Positions 10,180-22,089 of a stretch of DNA of 64,000 bases are shown here, piece after piece (the first letter of the stretch is position 1; each line of letters begins with the position of its first letter). The notes below the pieces were generated by a model. That model was not told the origin of the DNA. It ran no database searches and was given only the letters and a program-made list of their open reading frames with translations. Source of the DNA: Cynocephalus volans (Eukaryota; Chordata; Mammalia; Dermoptera; Cynocephalidae); NCBI RefSeq assembly GCF_027409185.1, contig NC_084467.1, positions 89,722,501 through 89,786,500 of the forward strand. The letters are read 5' to 3'. The translations under genes were made by a program, and so were the position numbers.

Positions 10180-11670
10180 ACAGCACTGCAATGTTCTTTA
10201 CAGGTACAGTTCCTCTTATAAACTGATATCAACTCAATCTTCAAGATAAAATTTTAGTTTAGACATGGCAGAGATCTTCCCACTCTACCTTGTCTGACAC
10301 CTAGGCAAAATGACCCATTGAAATGTGTAACTCAGAAGAAGGTAAGATGTGAACCCTGTCCTTAAACCTCATGCATAGTCTACTTTGCTCATTTCTTCTC
10401 TAGAATTTCTAAATCCTAGCTTCTAAATTAGAGATTAATCTGTTAATCTGAGCTATGGAGGCAGCTCTATAGACAAGTCAGTTTGCTGGATTTTCATGGC
10501 AAGGATAACTTGTTAAAGCTTTATTTACATATTTACTTTGTTTTCCTTTTTGTAAGCTATTAGATGCACTTTAATAAAGCAGATAAATTAGAAAGGGGTA
10601 TAAAAGAAATCAAAACACCATGTCCTGTTGCACATATTGTATGAATGTTCAATATCTTCTTGTTCCCAACAGGAGATTGAGTTCCTTGATCCTATTAGAG
10701 AATATAGATTGGGTTTATAAACCAAAAGATCTCTGGAAATAGGTTTGGTCATAGCTTGTGAATTTAACTTGGTTATGTATTTCCTAGACTAGAATCAGTT
10801 CTATTTTTATTCTTAACAACAGAAGCAAACATATGTATTTGAAGTCTTATTTGGTTGCCATATTTTAGACACAGTTGATTGAAGTGGTCAAATTTCTAAC
10901 TAAAATGTAAGGCTTGTAATAAAAAAGAACACAACAATAATAACAAAACAGAAATCCTTAGGAATTGTTTTTCAGCCAGGTGCTGTTGGAAATACAAGAA
11001 ACTGTCTTCAGAATACTTTCATATGTGGCTGAAAGAAAGTACTTCAGATAATATAGCTGCAAAGGAGAAACAGTTATTCTTAAATGTCATCTATTTGTTG
11101 GACCTGAACTGGGTAAGAATTCAGACTTGATTCATTCAATTACTGTTCCCAGCAGTGTTCTCTCCAGCATATTGCTTTTTTGGCTGTTCAAGAAAGCTGA
11201 AGTAAGATTGAGCTGTATGCAAGAAAGACCTCAAAGAAAGAAAGAACAGGTTATTGGCTTTAAAAAGTAGTCCATTTTATACTTCATGTTGTTTGAATGA
11301 AATGAATATATATTTTTTTAACCTCAGAAAACAAAGCTTATAGAAAGAGTCATAAAAATGACATTAAATCCAAAACATGAGCTTAAAAGTTGTCTTTTGT
11401 GGATCTCAAAACACAGCACTCTAGTGTTATGTTAAGTTTATATTTTTTATTTCATGCAGTGTAGAAAAAAGCATAAGTTAAAAGCTAGCAGAATTAGCTA
11501 AACATATTTTCCATCACTGTTCTGCTCATTTTCTCATTATATATCAAATATTTGAAAGATGACTCACACATAAAAGCTATTTTGACATATTTAAATTAAT
11601 TTCCTGTGTTACTAGGAAATAATTTCTTAAAGGAATTATATTTATTAATTTTTGTAATAAGCCTTGTCCA
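10180..11670. other. no recognised feature
   Basis: About 1.5 kb of AT-rich sequence in which I recognise no repeat, gene or RNA. Confidence 0.4.
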
Positions 11671-11674
11671 ATAT

Positions 11675-11995
11675 AGTTATTTTTTATTTTTAATTAATAT
11701 TTTTAATTGACCAATAAAAATTATATATATATCTATGGTGTACAACATGATGTTTCGATATATGTATATATTGTGGAATGTCCAAATCAAGCTCACTAAT
11801 GTATTCATTACTTCATATATTTATCACTTTTTTCGTGGTGAGAACACTTAAAGTCTACTCCATTAGCAATTTTCAAGAATTTAATGCATTGCTACTAACT
11901 ATGCCCACTGTGTTGTACCATAGATCTTCTGCGCTCATTCCTTCTGTCTAACTGAAATTTTGTATACTTTGACCAACGTCTCCCCATTGACTAGT
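11675..11995 (-). repeat. L1M 3' UTR relic
   Basis: Antisense L1M 3' UTR: 'tctatggtgtacaacatgat', 'tggtgagaacacttaaagtc', 'gcaattttcaagaattta' and 'taactgaaattttgtatact' occur in the order typical of L1MA/L1MB copies. No ORF2 part is attached. Confidence 0.85.
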
Positions 11996-13402
11996 ATAGT
12001 TGTATGTATGTAGAATGTTCTCAATAAATTTGCACTGAACTGAACAAATTTAAAACATTTTTACTTTAGACATGTAGTCTTTTATTAAATTTAAAGTTAC
12101 CACTATAATAAAATTTTCTTGAACATTATTTGCAAATTTTGAAAATTACCTATTAGAAAAGTATTGACTGTGGATTTATTAAAGTTTAAAAGAAAAATCA
12201 TTATTTGACACATTTTTCCTTAAAGTACTGAAATATTTATTTTAAAAGAGCTATTTATGTGTCATCCTAGAACTGTAATTAGAATACTTGTCTCTAAGTG
12301 GTGTTCACTGAAAGTAAATTGTTGTAGCTGATGGGCTTGACCACATTGAACTTATTGCACAGGAATCTTATTTTCAAGACTATGCCAAAATAAAGCATAT
12401 TTTGAAGGAATCTGAGCCACTTTGTGATGAGAAAATATCACCTATGAGTCATTTCCTATTACATTCTGCTGTAGTGTTTCAGAATTTCATAATTTCAATA
12501 AAGCAGTTTATAGAAAAGTGTTTCCTCAGTGGGTCATTAGTAATATATAAGAATTATATCGCTTTTGACAAATGAGTTTAAAACACAAATATGAGTAAAG
12601 TGTGGTATTATTCATTGCTGTTTTTCCTGCCTGGTGATTTTTATTAGGGTGCTTCTTACATAACTCAGTAATACAGAATTCCTTAGAGCCTAAGGTATAT
12701 AGAGTTGAACGTTGTTCTTGGACTGCAGGTAGAATTACATTCATTAAAATATAACATTCAAACAAAACAAGATTTTAGCAAAAGCACTTACAAAGTACAG
12801 ATAGACCATCATGTGAGTATTAAGCTTTCCTCCTCAACAGCCATCCTGCCAAGGTGTTTCTCTGAGTGGGAGGTTAGGTAGATAAAGACTGATGTATGAC
12901 CAGTGGCGTATTCCCCATCATGTTCTCAGGAAGGATGTCTGTTTACCTTCAGAGAGTAAGGATAGTAATGGAACCCTTTGCCTTTGAGGTACTACAGCTT
13001 TGCTTTGTGGCCCAAAATTAACCATCCCACCATGGATTCCTTTGAGATGTACTCTCCCACTATTCCACATAAACTCAATTTAACAGGCTCTATTTATCTG
13101 CGAGACTTAGAGGTGCCATAGTAAGACACCACAGTGTCCAATGTTCAGTCAGCTCTAGGAGACTAGAGAGTTGCTTCAGTCCTTCAAGATTTCTGACTTT
13201 GAATATGATGTAATATTTTAAGCAACACTTTCATGTCTTGATGAATTCTACAGCTTCCTGGGGACACTTAACACACTCATAGAATGGACAAAAGTCTCTC
13301 AATCACCACAGTGACTCTATGTCTTTGATTTTATAAGAAAAGCATGATTGCAAGTATTTGATTCTCATAAATATTTTCTAAATGGGTTCCATAGTAATAA
13401 TG
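11996..13402. other. no recognised feature
   Basis: Unrecognised. The minus-strand 79-codon frame at 12526-12765 has no motif. 12780-13330 is more complex and could be conserved noncoding DNA, but nothing seen here proves it. Confidence 0.4.
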
Positions 13403-13416
13403 CTACATAGGATTCT
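13403..13416. repeat. target-site duplication, left copy
   Basis: 'ctacataggattct', identical to 19255-19268, marks the 3' (poly-A) side of the full-length L1. Confidence 0.93.
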
Positions 13417-13616
13417 TTTTATTTTATTTTATTCTATCAATATACAATGTAGTTGATTTTCGTGTCCCTTTACCGAATGCTTCCTGCCCCATCCCTCTCC
13501 TCCTCCTGCCCATCAACATCATATCTGTTCGCTTGTCTTAACAAGTTCAAAGAATTGTGATTGTTGTGTCTTCTTCCTTGCTCCCCCCGTTTGTTTGTGT
13601 ATTTATTTATTTATTT

Positions 13617-16600
13617 TTAGCTCCCACAATAAGTGAGAATGTGGTATTTCTTCTTCTGTGCCTGACTTATTTCACTTAGTATAATTTTTTATATGTCCAT
13701 CATGTTGCTGTGAATGGTAGTGTTTCATTCTTTTTTATAGTAGAGTAGTATTCCATTGTGTAGATATACCAAAATTTCCATATCCACTCATCTGATGATG
13801 GACATTTGGGCTGGTTCCAACTCTTGGCTATTGTAAATAGTGCTGCAATAACCATTGTAGTATCGGTATCCCTTTCTATTCCTCTGGGTGTATTCCCAGC
13901 AGTAGAATAGCTGGTCATATGGTAGATCTATCTGTAATTGTTTGAAGAGTCTCCAAAACAATATCCATAAAGGCTGCACCATTTTGCAGTCTCACCAACA
14001 GTGTAGGAGGGTTCCTTTTACTCCACAACCTCATCAGCATTTATCATTCTCAGTCTTTTGGATATTAGCCATCTTAACTGGAGTGAGATGGTATCTCAAT
14101 GGGGTTTTGATTTGCATTTCCCAAATGCTGAGTGACATTGAGCATTTTTTCACATTTCTGTTGGCCATTCACATATCTTCCTTTGAAAAATGATGGGCTG
14201 AGCCCGTGGCGCACTCGGGAGAGTGCGGCGCTGGGAGCGTGGCAACGCTCCCGCCGCGGGTTCGGGTCCTATATAGGAATGACCGGTGCACTCACTGGCT
14301 GAGTGCCGGTCACAAAAAAAAAAGACAAAAAAAAAAAAAAAAAAGAAAGAAAGAAAAATGCCTATTCACCTCCTTTGTCCATTTTTTATTGGCTCACTTG
14401 TTTTTTTGCTGTAAAGTTTTTTGAGTTCCTTGTATATTCTGGATATTAATCCTTTGTCAGACATATATTTTGCAAATATTTTCTCCCACTCTGTTGGTTG
14501 TCTTTTAACTCTGTTTATTACTAAAAACTCTATTTGTTACTAAAAAGCAGAAGCTTTTTAGTTTGATCTAATCTCATTTGTTTATTTTTCCATTAGTTGC
14601 CCATGCTTTTGGGGTGTTATTTATGAAGTCTATGCCCAATGTTACTTCCTGGAGTGCCTCCACTAAATTTTCTTTAAGGAGTTTTATTGTTTCAGGGTGT
14701 ATATTTAATTCTTTAATCCATTTTGAGTTGAGTTTAGTGTATGGTGAAAGGTATGGGTCTAGTTTCATTCTCCTGCATTTTGATATCCAGTTCTCCCAGC
14801 ACCATTTGCTAAAGAGGCAGTCTCTTCCCCAGTGTATAGGCTTGGTGCCTTTGTCAAAGATCAGATGGCTGTACGTGTGTGGGTTGATTTCTGGATTCTC
14901 TATTCTATTCCATTGATCCATGTGTCTGTTTTTATGCTGGTACCATATTGTTTTGGTTATTATAGCTTTGTAGTGTAGTTTAAAGTCAGGTAGTGTTATG
15001 CCTCCAGCTTTATTTTTTTTGCTCAGCATTGCTTTGGTTATGCGTCGTCTTCTGTTATTTCATATAAATGTCTGGATAGTTCTTTCCATTTCTGAGAAAA
15101 ATGTCATTGGAATTTTGATGGGGATTGCATTGAATTTGTAGATCACTTTGGGTAGTTTGGACATTTTCACAATGTTAATTCTTCCAGTCCAAGAGCATGG
15201 GATATCTTTCCATCTTCTTGTGTCCTCTTAAATTTCTCTCAACAGTGGTTTGCAGTTCTCATTGTAGAGATTTTTCACATCCTTGGTTAACTTTATTCCT
15301 AAGTATTTTACTTTTTTGGTGGCTATTGTAAATGGGCAGGCTTTCTTGATTTCTCGTTTTGCATGTTCACTATTGGAGAAAAGAAATGCTACTGATTTTT
15401 GTGTGTTGATTTTGTATCCTGAAACTTTGCTGAAATCATTTATCAAGTCGAAGAGTTTTTTTGTGGAGGCTTTAGGCTGTTTGATATATAGGATCATGTC
15501 ATCTGCAGAGAGAGACAGTTTGACTTCATCTTTTCCAATCTGGATGCCCTTTATTTCCTTCTCTTCTCTGATTGCTCTGGCTAGTACTTCCAACACTATG
15601 TTGAATAGGAGTGGTGAGAGTGGGAATCCTTGTCTACTTCCTGTTCTCATTCAGGATGGCATTGGCAGTGGGTTTATCACATATGGCTTTAATTATGTTG
15701 AGATACTTTCTGTCTATACCTAACTTGTAAAGAATCTTTATCATGAATGAATGTTGAATTTTGTCAAATGTTTGTTCAGCATCTATAGAGATGATCATAT
15801 GGTCTTTGTCTTTGATTTTATTGATGTGGTGTATCACAGATACTGATTTGTGTATGTTGAACCAACCTTGCATCCTTGGGATGAATCCCACTTGGTCATG
15901 GTATATAATTTTGTGTATGTTTTGCTGTATTCTGTTAGCTAGTATTTTATTGAGGATTTTTCAAACTATATTCATCAGGGATATTGGCCTGTAGTTTTAT
16001 TTTTGTTGTTGTTGTATCTTTGTCTTGTTTTGGTATCAGGGTGATGTTTCCTTCATAGAATGAGTTTGGGAGAATGGCCTCTGTTTCAGTTTTTGGAATA
16101 GTTTGTAAAGAATTGGTATCAATTCATCTTTGAAGGTTTGGTAGAATTCTGCAGTAAACCCATTTGTTCCTGGGATTTTCTTTGTTGAGTGCCTTCTGAA
16201 AATGGCTTCAATATCTTTTATTGTTATTTGTCTGTTCATATTTTCTTCATCTTCTTGGATCAGTTTTGGTAGTTTGTGCATGTCTAGAAATTTATCCATT
16301 TCCTCCAGACTTTCAAATTTGTTGGCATATAGTTGTTTATCGTAGTCTCTAATGATTTCTTATATTTCTGTGGTACCAGTTGTAATATCACCTTTTTCAT
16401 TTCTAATTTTTATTATTAGGGTCTTTTCTTTACTTAGTTAGCCTTGCTAATGGTTTGCCAATTTTATTTATCTTTTAAAAAAAACCAACTTTTTGACTCA
16501 TTGATCTTTTGTATCATTTTGGGGGTTTCTATTTCATTAAGTTCTGCTCTGATCTTAATTATTTCTTTCCATCTGCTAACTTTGAGTTTGGATTGTTCTT

Positions 16601-17596
16601 GTTTTCCTAGTTCTTAAAGGTGAAGTGTTAGGTTGTTTACTTGTCATTTTTCCATTCTTCTAAAGTAAGCATTTAATGTGATCAATTTCCCTTTAGTACT
16701 GCTTTTGCATTATCCCACAGGTTTTGGTATGATTATCATTATTTTCATTAGTTTCAAGAATTTTTTTGATTTTTTGTTTAATTTCTTCCTGGACCCATAT
16801 GTCATTTAAGTAGAATGTTGTTTAATTTCCTAGTGTCTGTATAGTTTCCAGAGTTTCATTTGTTATTGGTTTCTAATTTTAATCCATTGTGATCAGCAAA
16901 AATACATGGAATAATTCCAATTTTTTTGAAATTGTTGAGACCTTATTTGTAACCTAACATATGATCTATCCTGGAGAATGTTCCATGTGCGGATGAGAAT
17001 AATAAATATTCTGAGTTTGTTGGATGGATTGTTCTATAGATATCTGTCAAGTCCAGTTGGTCTAGAGTGTTGTTTAGATCTTGCATTTCTCTGCTGATTC
17101 TTTGCCTTGATGATCTGTCCAATATTGAGAGTGGGGTGTTCAGGTCCCCTGCTATTATACTATTACTGTCTTTCTCATTCTTTGGGTCTAATAGTGTTTG
17201 CTTTATAAATCTGGCTGCTCTAACATTGAGTGCATATATATATATATGATTGTTATGTCTTTTTGATGGATACATCCTTTTATCATTATAGAGTGGCTTT
17301 CTTTATATCTTTTTATGGTTTTTGATTTAAAGTCTATTTTATCAGATATAACAATAGCTTTGCCAGCTCATTTTTTCATTTCTATTTGTATGATATATCT
17401 TTTTCTATCCTTTCAGTCTTAGTCTATGTGTGTCTTTATAGGTGAGTTGAGTCTCTGGAGGGCAGCATATAGTTGGGTCTACCTTTTTAATCCCTTCAGT
17501 CAGTCTGTGTCTTTTGAGTGGGGAATTTAATCCTTTTACATTAAGAGTTGTTACTGAAAGGTGTTGATTTACTCCTAGCATCTTATTGATTTTCAT
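13617..17596 (-). pseudogene. L1 ORF2 (endonuclease / reverse transcriptase), broken
   Basis: In life ORF2p nicks DNA and primes reverse transcription of its own RNA. The N-terminus near 17596-17405 keeps the endonuclease pattern 'LNVKGLN', with the asparagine that begins the active site, and a 'PPET' glutamate position. The fragment 17275-16943 has 'GDLNTPL' and 'SRIDHMLG', which carry the Asp, Asn and His positions of the APE-like endonuclease. 16299-16036 holds the 'IPGTNGFTAEFYQ' start of the reverse transcriptase. 15650-15228 has 'SADDMI' at the catalytic ADD box, with the usual aromatic residue replaced by Ser. 15029-14574 and 13918-13700 are C-terminal pieces. A SINE (14193-14352), several frameshifts and stops break it. 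Full length would be about 1,270 codons, as in other L1s. Confidence 0.93.
14193..14352 (+). mobile_element. CYN-type tRNA-derived SINE with altered anticodon arm
   Basis: Inserted in the L1 with an 8-bp TSD, 'gaaaaatg' (14185-14192 and 14353-14360). The A box 'tggcgcactcgg' lies at 14207-14218 and the B box 'ggttcgggtcc' at 14259-14269, followed by the 'cctatatagg' linker and a shorter second half ending in a long A-rich tail with (GAAA)n. Between the boxes, the usual 'gtgctgataacacc' is replaced by a GC-rich hairpin, 'gggagcg' (14233-14239) pairing with 'cgctccc' (14246-14252). The intact long tail suggests it is fairly young. Confidence 0.92.
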
Positions 17597-17799
17597 TTGG
17601 ATGTCTTAAGTATCTTTTTTTCCTTTCTTTCTGATTTACTGTTTGTCTTCTGTATTTTTTGGTTTCTTGGGGTAGTAGATTAACTTTTTTTCTCTTTATT
17701 GTTAGCATTTTTATTTAACTAGTGGAGTTTTTTTTTTTTTTTTTTCTTGAGTACTTATGGTAGTGGTGGTTGTTTTTCAGGCACCAAACCCAGCTCTCC

Positions 17800-18754
17800 C
17801 TTGAGAATTTCTTGTAAGGCTGATCATGTGGTAGTGAACTCCTGCAGTTTTTGTTTGTTTGAGAAATATACTATTTGTCCTTCATTTCAGAAATATAGCC
17901 TTGCTGGGTAAAGTATTCTTGGCTGGCAATCTTTGTCTTTTAGTAGTTTGAATATATCGTCCCATTATTTTCTGGCTTTTAGGGTTTCTGATAAAAAGTG
18001 TGCTGTTAGTCTGATTGGGGCTCCCTTATAGGTGACTTGATGCTTCTCTCCTGCAGCTTTGTCTTTGAGTTTTGCCAATTTGACTATAACATGTCTTGGA
18101 GAGGACCTTTTTGGGTTGAATATGTTTGGGGATCTTTGAGTCTCCTGAATCTGAAGATCTGTGTCTTTCCCTATACCTGGAAATTTTTCTGCCATTATTT
18201 TGTTGAATATATTTTCAATGCCATTTCCTTTTTCCTCCCCTTCTGGAATATCTGTGATTCAGATATTTGAGCGCTTAAGATTGTCTGTTATCTCTCTTAG
18301 ATTTTCGTCAATGTTTAATTCTTTTTTCTTTCTTTCTTTTTTCTTTCTTTTTCTTTGTCTGTCTGTGTTATTTCAAACAGCCCATCTTCAAGTTCAGAAA
18401 TTATCTTTTCTGCTTGTTCTAGCCTGCTGGTGAAACCCTCTGTTGTGTTTTTTATTTCATTGAATGAACTCTTCAGCTCCACAAGCTCTGCTACATTCTT
18501 TTTCAGGGCACTGATATCTTTGTACATTTCTTCTTTCAGGTCCTGTATACTTTTTCTCATTTCAGGTGTTGTCTAACTGAGTTTTCTTGTATCTCATTTA
18601 GTTTCCTTTCAATTATTACTCGAAATTCCTTGTCAGTCATTTCAAGGACTTCCTGTTCTATAGGATCTAGAGCTTGAGAGTTATTTTTACCCTTTGGTAG
18701 TGTACTTTCTTGATTTTTCATATTTCTGGTATCTTTCCTTTGGTTTCTAGTCAT
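17800..18754 (-). pseudogene. L1 ORF1 (RNA-binding trimeric protein), broken
   Basis: ORF1p binds L1 RNA as a coiled-coil trimer. The N-terminal piece starts at ATG 18754-18752 and reads 'MTRNQRKDTRNMKNQ' to a stop near 18557. A frameshift then leads into 'MRKSIQDLKEEMYKDISAL' (18560-18315), a heptad-rich coiled coil. The third piece (18195-17965) has 'NIFNPKRSSPRHVIVKLAK', which matches the RRM and C-terminal domain, and ends at a stop after 'ETLKARK'. In the same frame after that stop, ORF1-like sequence continues to about 17880. The total of about 318 codons is close to the usual 330-340. It is inactive. Confidence 0.92.
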
Positions 18755-18922
18755 TGTGTCAGGGGATTTCACAGTCCACTCCTTCCACGCAAGTGTCTGT
18801 CTAGGATCCTGCCAGGACTGCCAATTTGGCATAGCTGCCTTGGTGCCTGTGGGTAGGAGGCTTGGGCCCAGCTGGCCCATGGGGACTGGCCTGGGCTGGG
18901 GGTCCCGTGACGGCACATACCT

Positions 18923-19254
18923 GCTCTGGCATGGGTACCTTGGGTCTGCAGCGGTGCCTGCTCGCTCTGGCATGGGTGCCTCAGGATGTGTGATCCCAGC
19001 AGCTCTCTGGGCCTCTCTGGGGCCCTCTCTGGACAGCATGCACTGGCCTGGGCTGCGAGGGTCTGTGGTGGTGACTATTCGCTCTGGCATGGGTACCTCA
19101 GGGTGCGTGATCCCTGCAGCTCTCTGGGCCTCTCTGGGGATCCTCCATGGGTGGTGTGCACTGGCCTGGGCTGGAGGTGTCCCACAGTGGTGCCTGCCTA
19201 CTCTGGCATGGGTACCTCAGGGCGCATTGGCCTGGCAGCTCTCTGGGCCTCTCT
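18923..19254 (-). promoter_or_regulatory. L1 5' UTR tandem monomers
   Basis: Units beginning 'gctctggcatgggtacc' (plus-strand text) recur at 18923, 18964, 19081 and 19200. The two full spacings are 117 and about 119 bp. Each full unit holds 'gcagctctctgggcctctct' and 'cactggcctgggctg'. The 41-bp step at 18923-18964 is a deleted unit, and the outermost unit is cut at 19254 by the insertion boundary. The GC content is much higher than the surroundings. In mouse L1, 5' monomers of about 200 bp carry the promoter; a promoter role here is an inference. Confidence 0.88.
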
Positions 19255-19268
19255 CTACATAGGATTCT
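19255..19268. repeat. target-site duplication, right copy
   Basis: 'ctacataggattct', identical to 13403-13416. It fixes the 5' end of the L1 at 19254. Confidence 0.93.
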
Positions 19269-21014
19269 GAGGTCAAATAATTTTGCTGCTGTTGTTGATG
19301 ATTACTTGAATATTTCATGAGGGATCTGGGAGCTTTATTATGCTTATATGCTTTGTGATTCTCCAAGCCTTATTTGACTATATATCATTTTATCTTTAAT
19401 TTTATTTTCATTTTTAAAATTAAGATCATCCTCTTACTTGGGAATTTTGTCTATAAATACTTTTTCCTCCTTTTCATGTGGGTGATAGGGTGGCTGTACA
19501 CATAATACATTTTCTCAACTACAGATTTCCGAGGCATTAAAAATAAAGAATTCACAATCCCACATATCGACAGAAGCAAAGTTTGTGCATCTGTGGTTTA
19601 AGCATTACAAACCACAGTGTTAACAATAGACTTTCCCATATTAAAGAACTGTAATGAACTGTGTTGTGTGTTGCAAAATATTGCTGCGAAGCTGTCTTTG
19701 TAATCCTCTCTTAGTGATTTGGCTTCATTCTTTCCTTGAGGCCAAACATTCAGCTTGAGAGTTGGAAAGTGTCCTCATTATGCTAGGATGCAACTGTTCC
19801 TTCAGTTATACAAAAAGGCAATAAACATTGCCAAGGATCAAGATCACTGTTTTATAGTGTTATGCCAGCTCAACAGAGGTCATCTACAGTTGATAAAATG
19901 GCTCCTGTAGTAACAGAGACCTCTGACTTAAACAATGAAAAAAGCTATGAGTATTATTTCTCCAGAGAATTGACCCACTCAATAAAGTTGACTTTTAAAT
20001 AAAGAGACATATTTTTCCGGTTGGAATAATCTTTTCCACCAAATACAGCCTTGAAATTTTAAATGAGCTTAGAGCAAGAGCCTTACAAAACAAATGAATT
20101 TGTAACACTTTTGACTCACTGGCCCATAGTTCACCTTTGCAGAAACTGCTGGAAAAGCAAATTTTCTGCATCTGCAGCAAGACAGGGCTGACTCTGCCAC
20201 ATTGCAAATGAAGCATCTTCTTTCCTATCTCCTGGAGCCGCAGACCACCTGTCCTGCCTTAGAATATTCTCTTAAAATCCCTACTAATGTTAGCATTTCA
20301 GGCTCTACAATAAGGTGAGGATGGAGATGCTTGGGAGCTGAAAGCCTGCACAGTGCTCCAAACATAGCATTGCACAGCCCACACCTATTTAGTCTATCAT
20401 AAGAGGTCCTGAACAAGGAGTCTGCCTAGCCCACTTTAAATGGAAGTAGAGTCCACTGTCTGCAAGCACCCTTTTAGCAGCAGCCTTAATATTCAAATTG
20501 CTCTTGTGCTAATGATAGGTAATTCTCCTTATTGGATTAAAGCACTAATAAAATTGTCTAACGTGTTCCAAATGCATTCTGTGAGTCATGTCTTCTGGTC
20601 TTCCAGGTGAAGTGAAGGTGAATGGTAAAAGGAGATAAGGAGAACCAGGAATTCAAAGATGACCTTTATGTCAGAAAAAGGCCCAATAGAAAAAGCACCT
20701 ATACTTCCCAGTCATCTTCCCTTCTTCTCTCTGCCACCCATTTATTTCACTTGTGCTTACGGGGGCTCTGAGCCTCCCTGCACTGCCTATCTCTACCCCA
20801 TACAGTCCTACATGAGTTCAGGGGAGAGTGTTAAGTTGACCTACACTCCCAGTTTGCCTAGGTTTAAGGGGTTTCCTGTGACACAAGATTTTTAGTGCTA
20901 AGACCAAGACAGGTAGGGCAGGCTAGAATGGTCACCCTTGTTAGGAAGCAGATAAATGCCCTTCATGCCCCCTTTTCTCTCCAACCAGCTTACAGCTACT
21001 GTAGCTATGGTAGT
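19269..21014. other. no recognised repeat or gene
   Basis: About 1.7 kb free of recognisable repeats. 20450-20610 is rich in homeodomain-like TAAT cores ('gctaatgataggtaattctc', 'gcactaataaaattg') and may be regulatory, by inference only. The 78-codon plus-strand frame at 20659-20895 has no domain I recognise and no supporting splice sites. Confidence 0.4.
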
Positions 21015-21215
21015 TCAGATGAATAAAATGAGCATGGATTTAAACTCAAAAGGTCATCACTTACATTGTTTATGACTAAGCAAGATAGTAAGCATTTTTT
21101 GTCTTCAGTTTTTACATTGGTAAAGTGAGGACAATAAAGTTTATTGCACAGGTTTAAAAAAATCAACACAAGGCAGAAGATTAATACATAGAGAATGCTA
21201 AATAAATGTCTACTT
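21015..21215 (+). repeat. MIR SINE
   Basis: Diverged direct MIR: 'gtcttcagtttttacattgg', 'aaagtgaggacaataaag', and a 3' end 'agaatgctaaataaatgt'. Confidence 0.65.
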
Positions 21216-22085
21216 CGTCTAAATTTTACAGGTCTTTTGGTCTTTGAAGATTATTAAGACACTACTTTCTAAAAAATACATGCAAGTCAAAATTTCCATC
21301 GTAAAACTGACTTACCCCAACCCATAAAATGGAGTCTTATATTTAAGGACATATTTCACAGTTCTTAAACATGTATAAAGATTCAAGTCCTTTGAGGTGT
21401 TGTGTTACATTTCGGTGAACATCTTTTCTAATGAGATTGTCTATATAGCATCAGATAACTTTGGTTTGGTCAGCTCAGTAAGAAAAAGTCAATAACTGCT
21501 TAAACTGACGTATGGCTTTCCTGAATTAACTAGCAATTTTAGTCAAAGTGGTAGATTTGGTAACTTTAGGCTGATTCCTCATGAATCATAGAGCAACTCC
21601 GAGTTAGATATGGCACATTTCAGCAGAAACATGTTGATTTATCTCATTTTTCCATCTACCCAATCACAAACACTTACTGGGAGTGGACTAGACTCACTAA
21701 GTCTAAAAATATAGCACCTGTCTGATATAAAAAACAAACATATCTGCTATGTGATTCTTAGTGATATTTGGTCACAAGTTTATCTTTGAAACTTGTGAGT
21801 TTTTCTCCCACACTTTTGTTGATCATGGACTTCATGGCAACTTTTGCACATAATTGAAACTCTTCAGCTAAGAGGAAAAATATGGTATGAGCTTATTTTG
21901 CTGAAAATTAACGGACTTTGTCATTTTTTTAAACATCTCCTTTTTTTTTTTGTCTTATTCAATGTTTTGCTGTTAAAATTTCAACAGAAATATTACTATT
22001 TTCCAGAGGCCAGAGATAGGAAAATCTATGTAATATGGGGAGCCACTATGGGGACCCCTTATACACTCCACTGACTCCATGGCCA
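21216..22085. other. no recognised feature
   Basis: Unrecognised. The 76-codon plus-strand frame at 21844-22074 is low-complexity and hydrophobic, without a recognisable domain. Confidence 0.4.
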
Positions 22086-22089
22086 TGTG

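Larger units (their letters stand above)
13417..19254 (-). mobile_element. full-length L1 LINE, decayed
   Basis: Minus-strand L1 bounded by a perfect 14-bp TSD. From its 5' end (high coordinates) it has tandem 5' UTR monomers (18923-19254), a unique 5' UTR part, ORF1 (about 18754-17800), a short inter-ORF region, ORF2 (about 17596-13617), a 3' UTR with the stretch complementary to 'caatgtagttgattttcgtg', and an A-rich tail seen as (TTTTA)n. Removing the internal SINE and its 8-bp duplication leaves about 5.67 kb, close to a complete L1. Both ORFs carry frameshifts and stops, so it cannot mobilise itself. It predates the SINE within it. Confidence 0.96.

Noticed and set aside
20659..20895. Possible exon encoding a 78-residue Pro-rich peptide
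   Set aside because: No recognised domain, splice context or conservation that can be judged here; length is within chance for the window.
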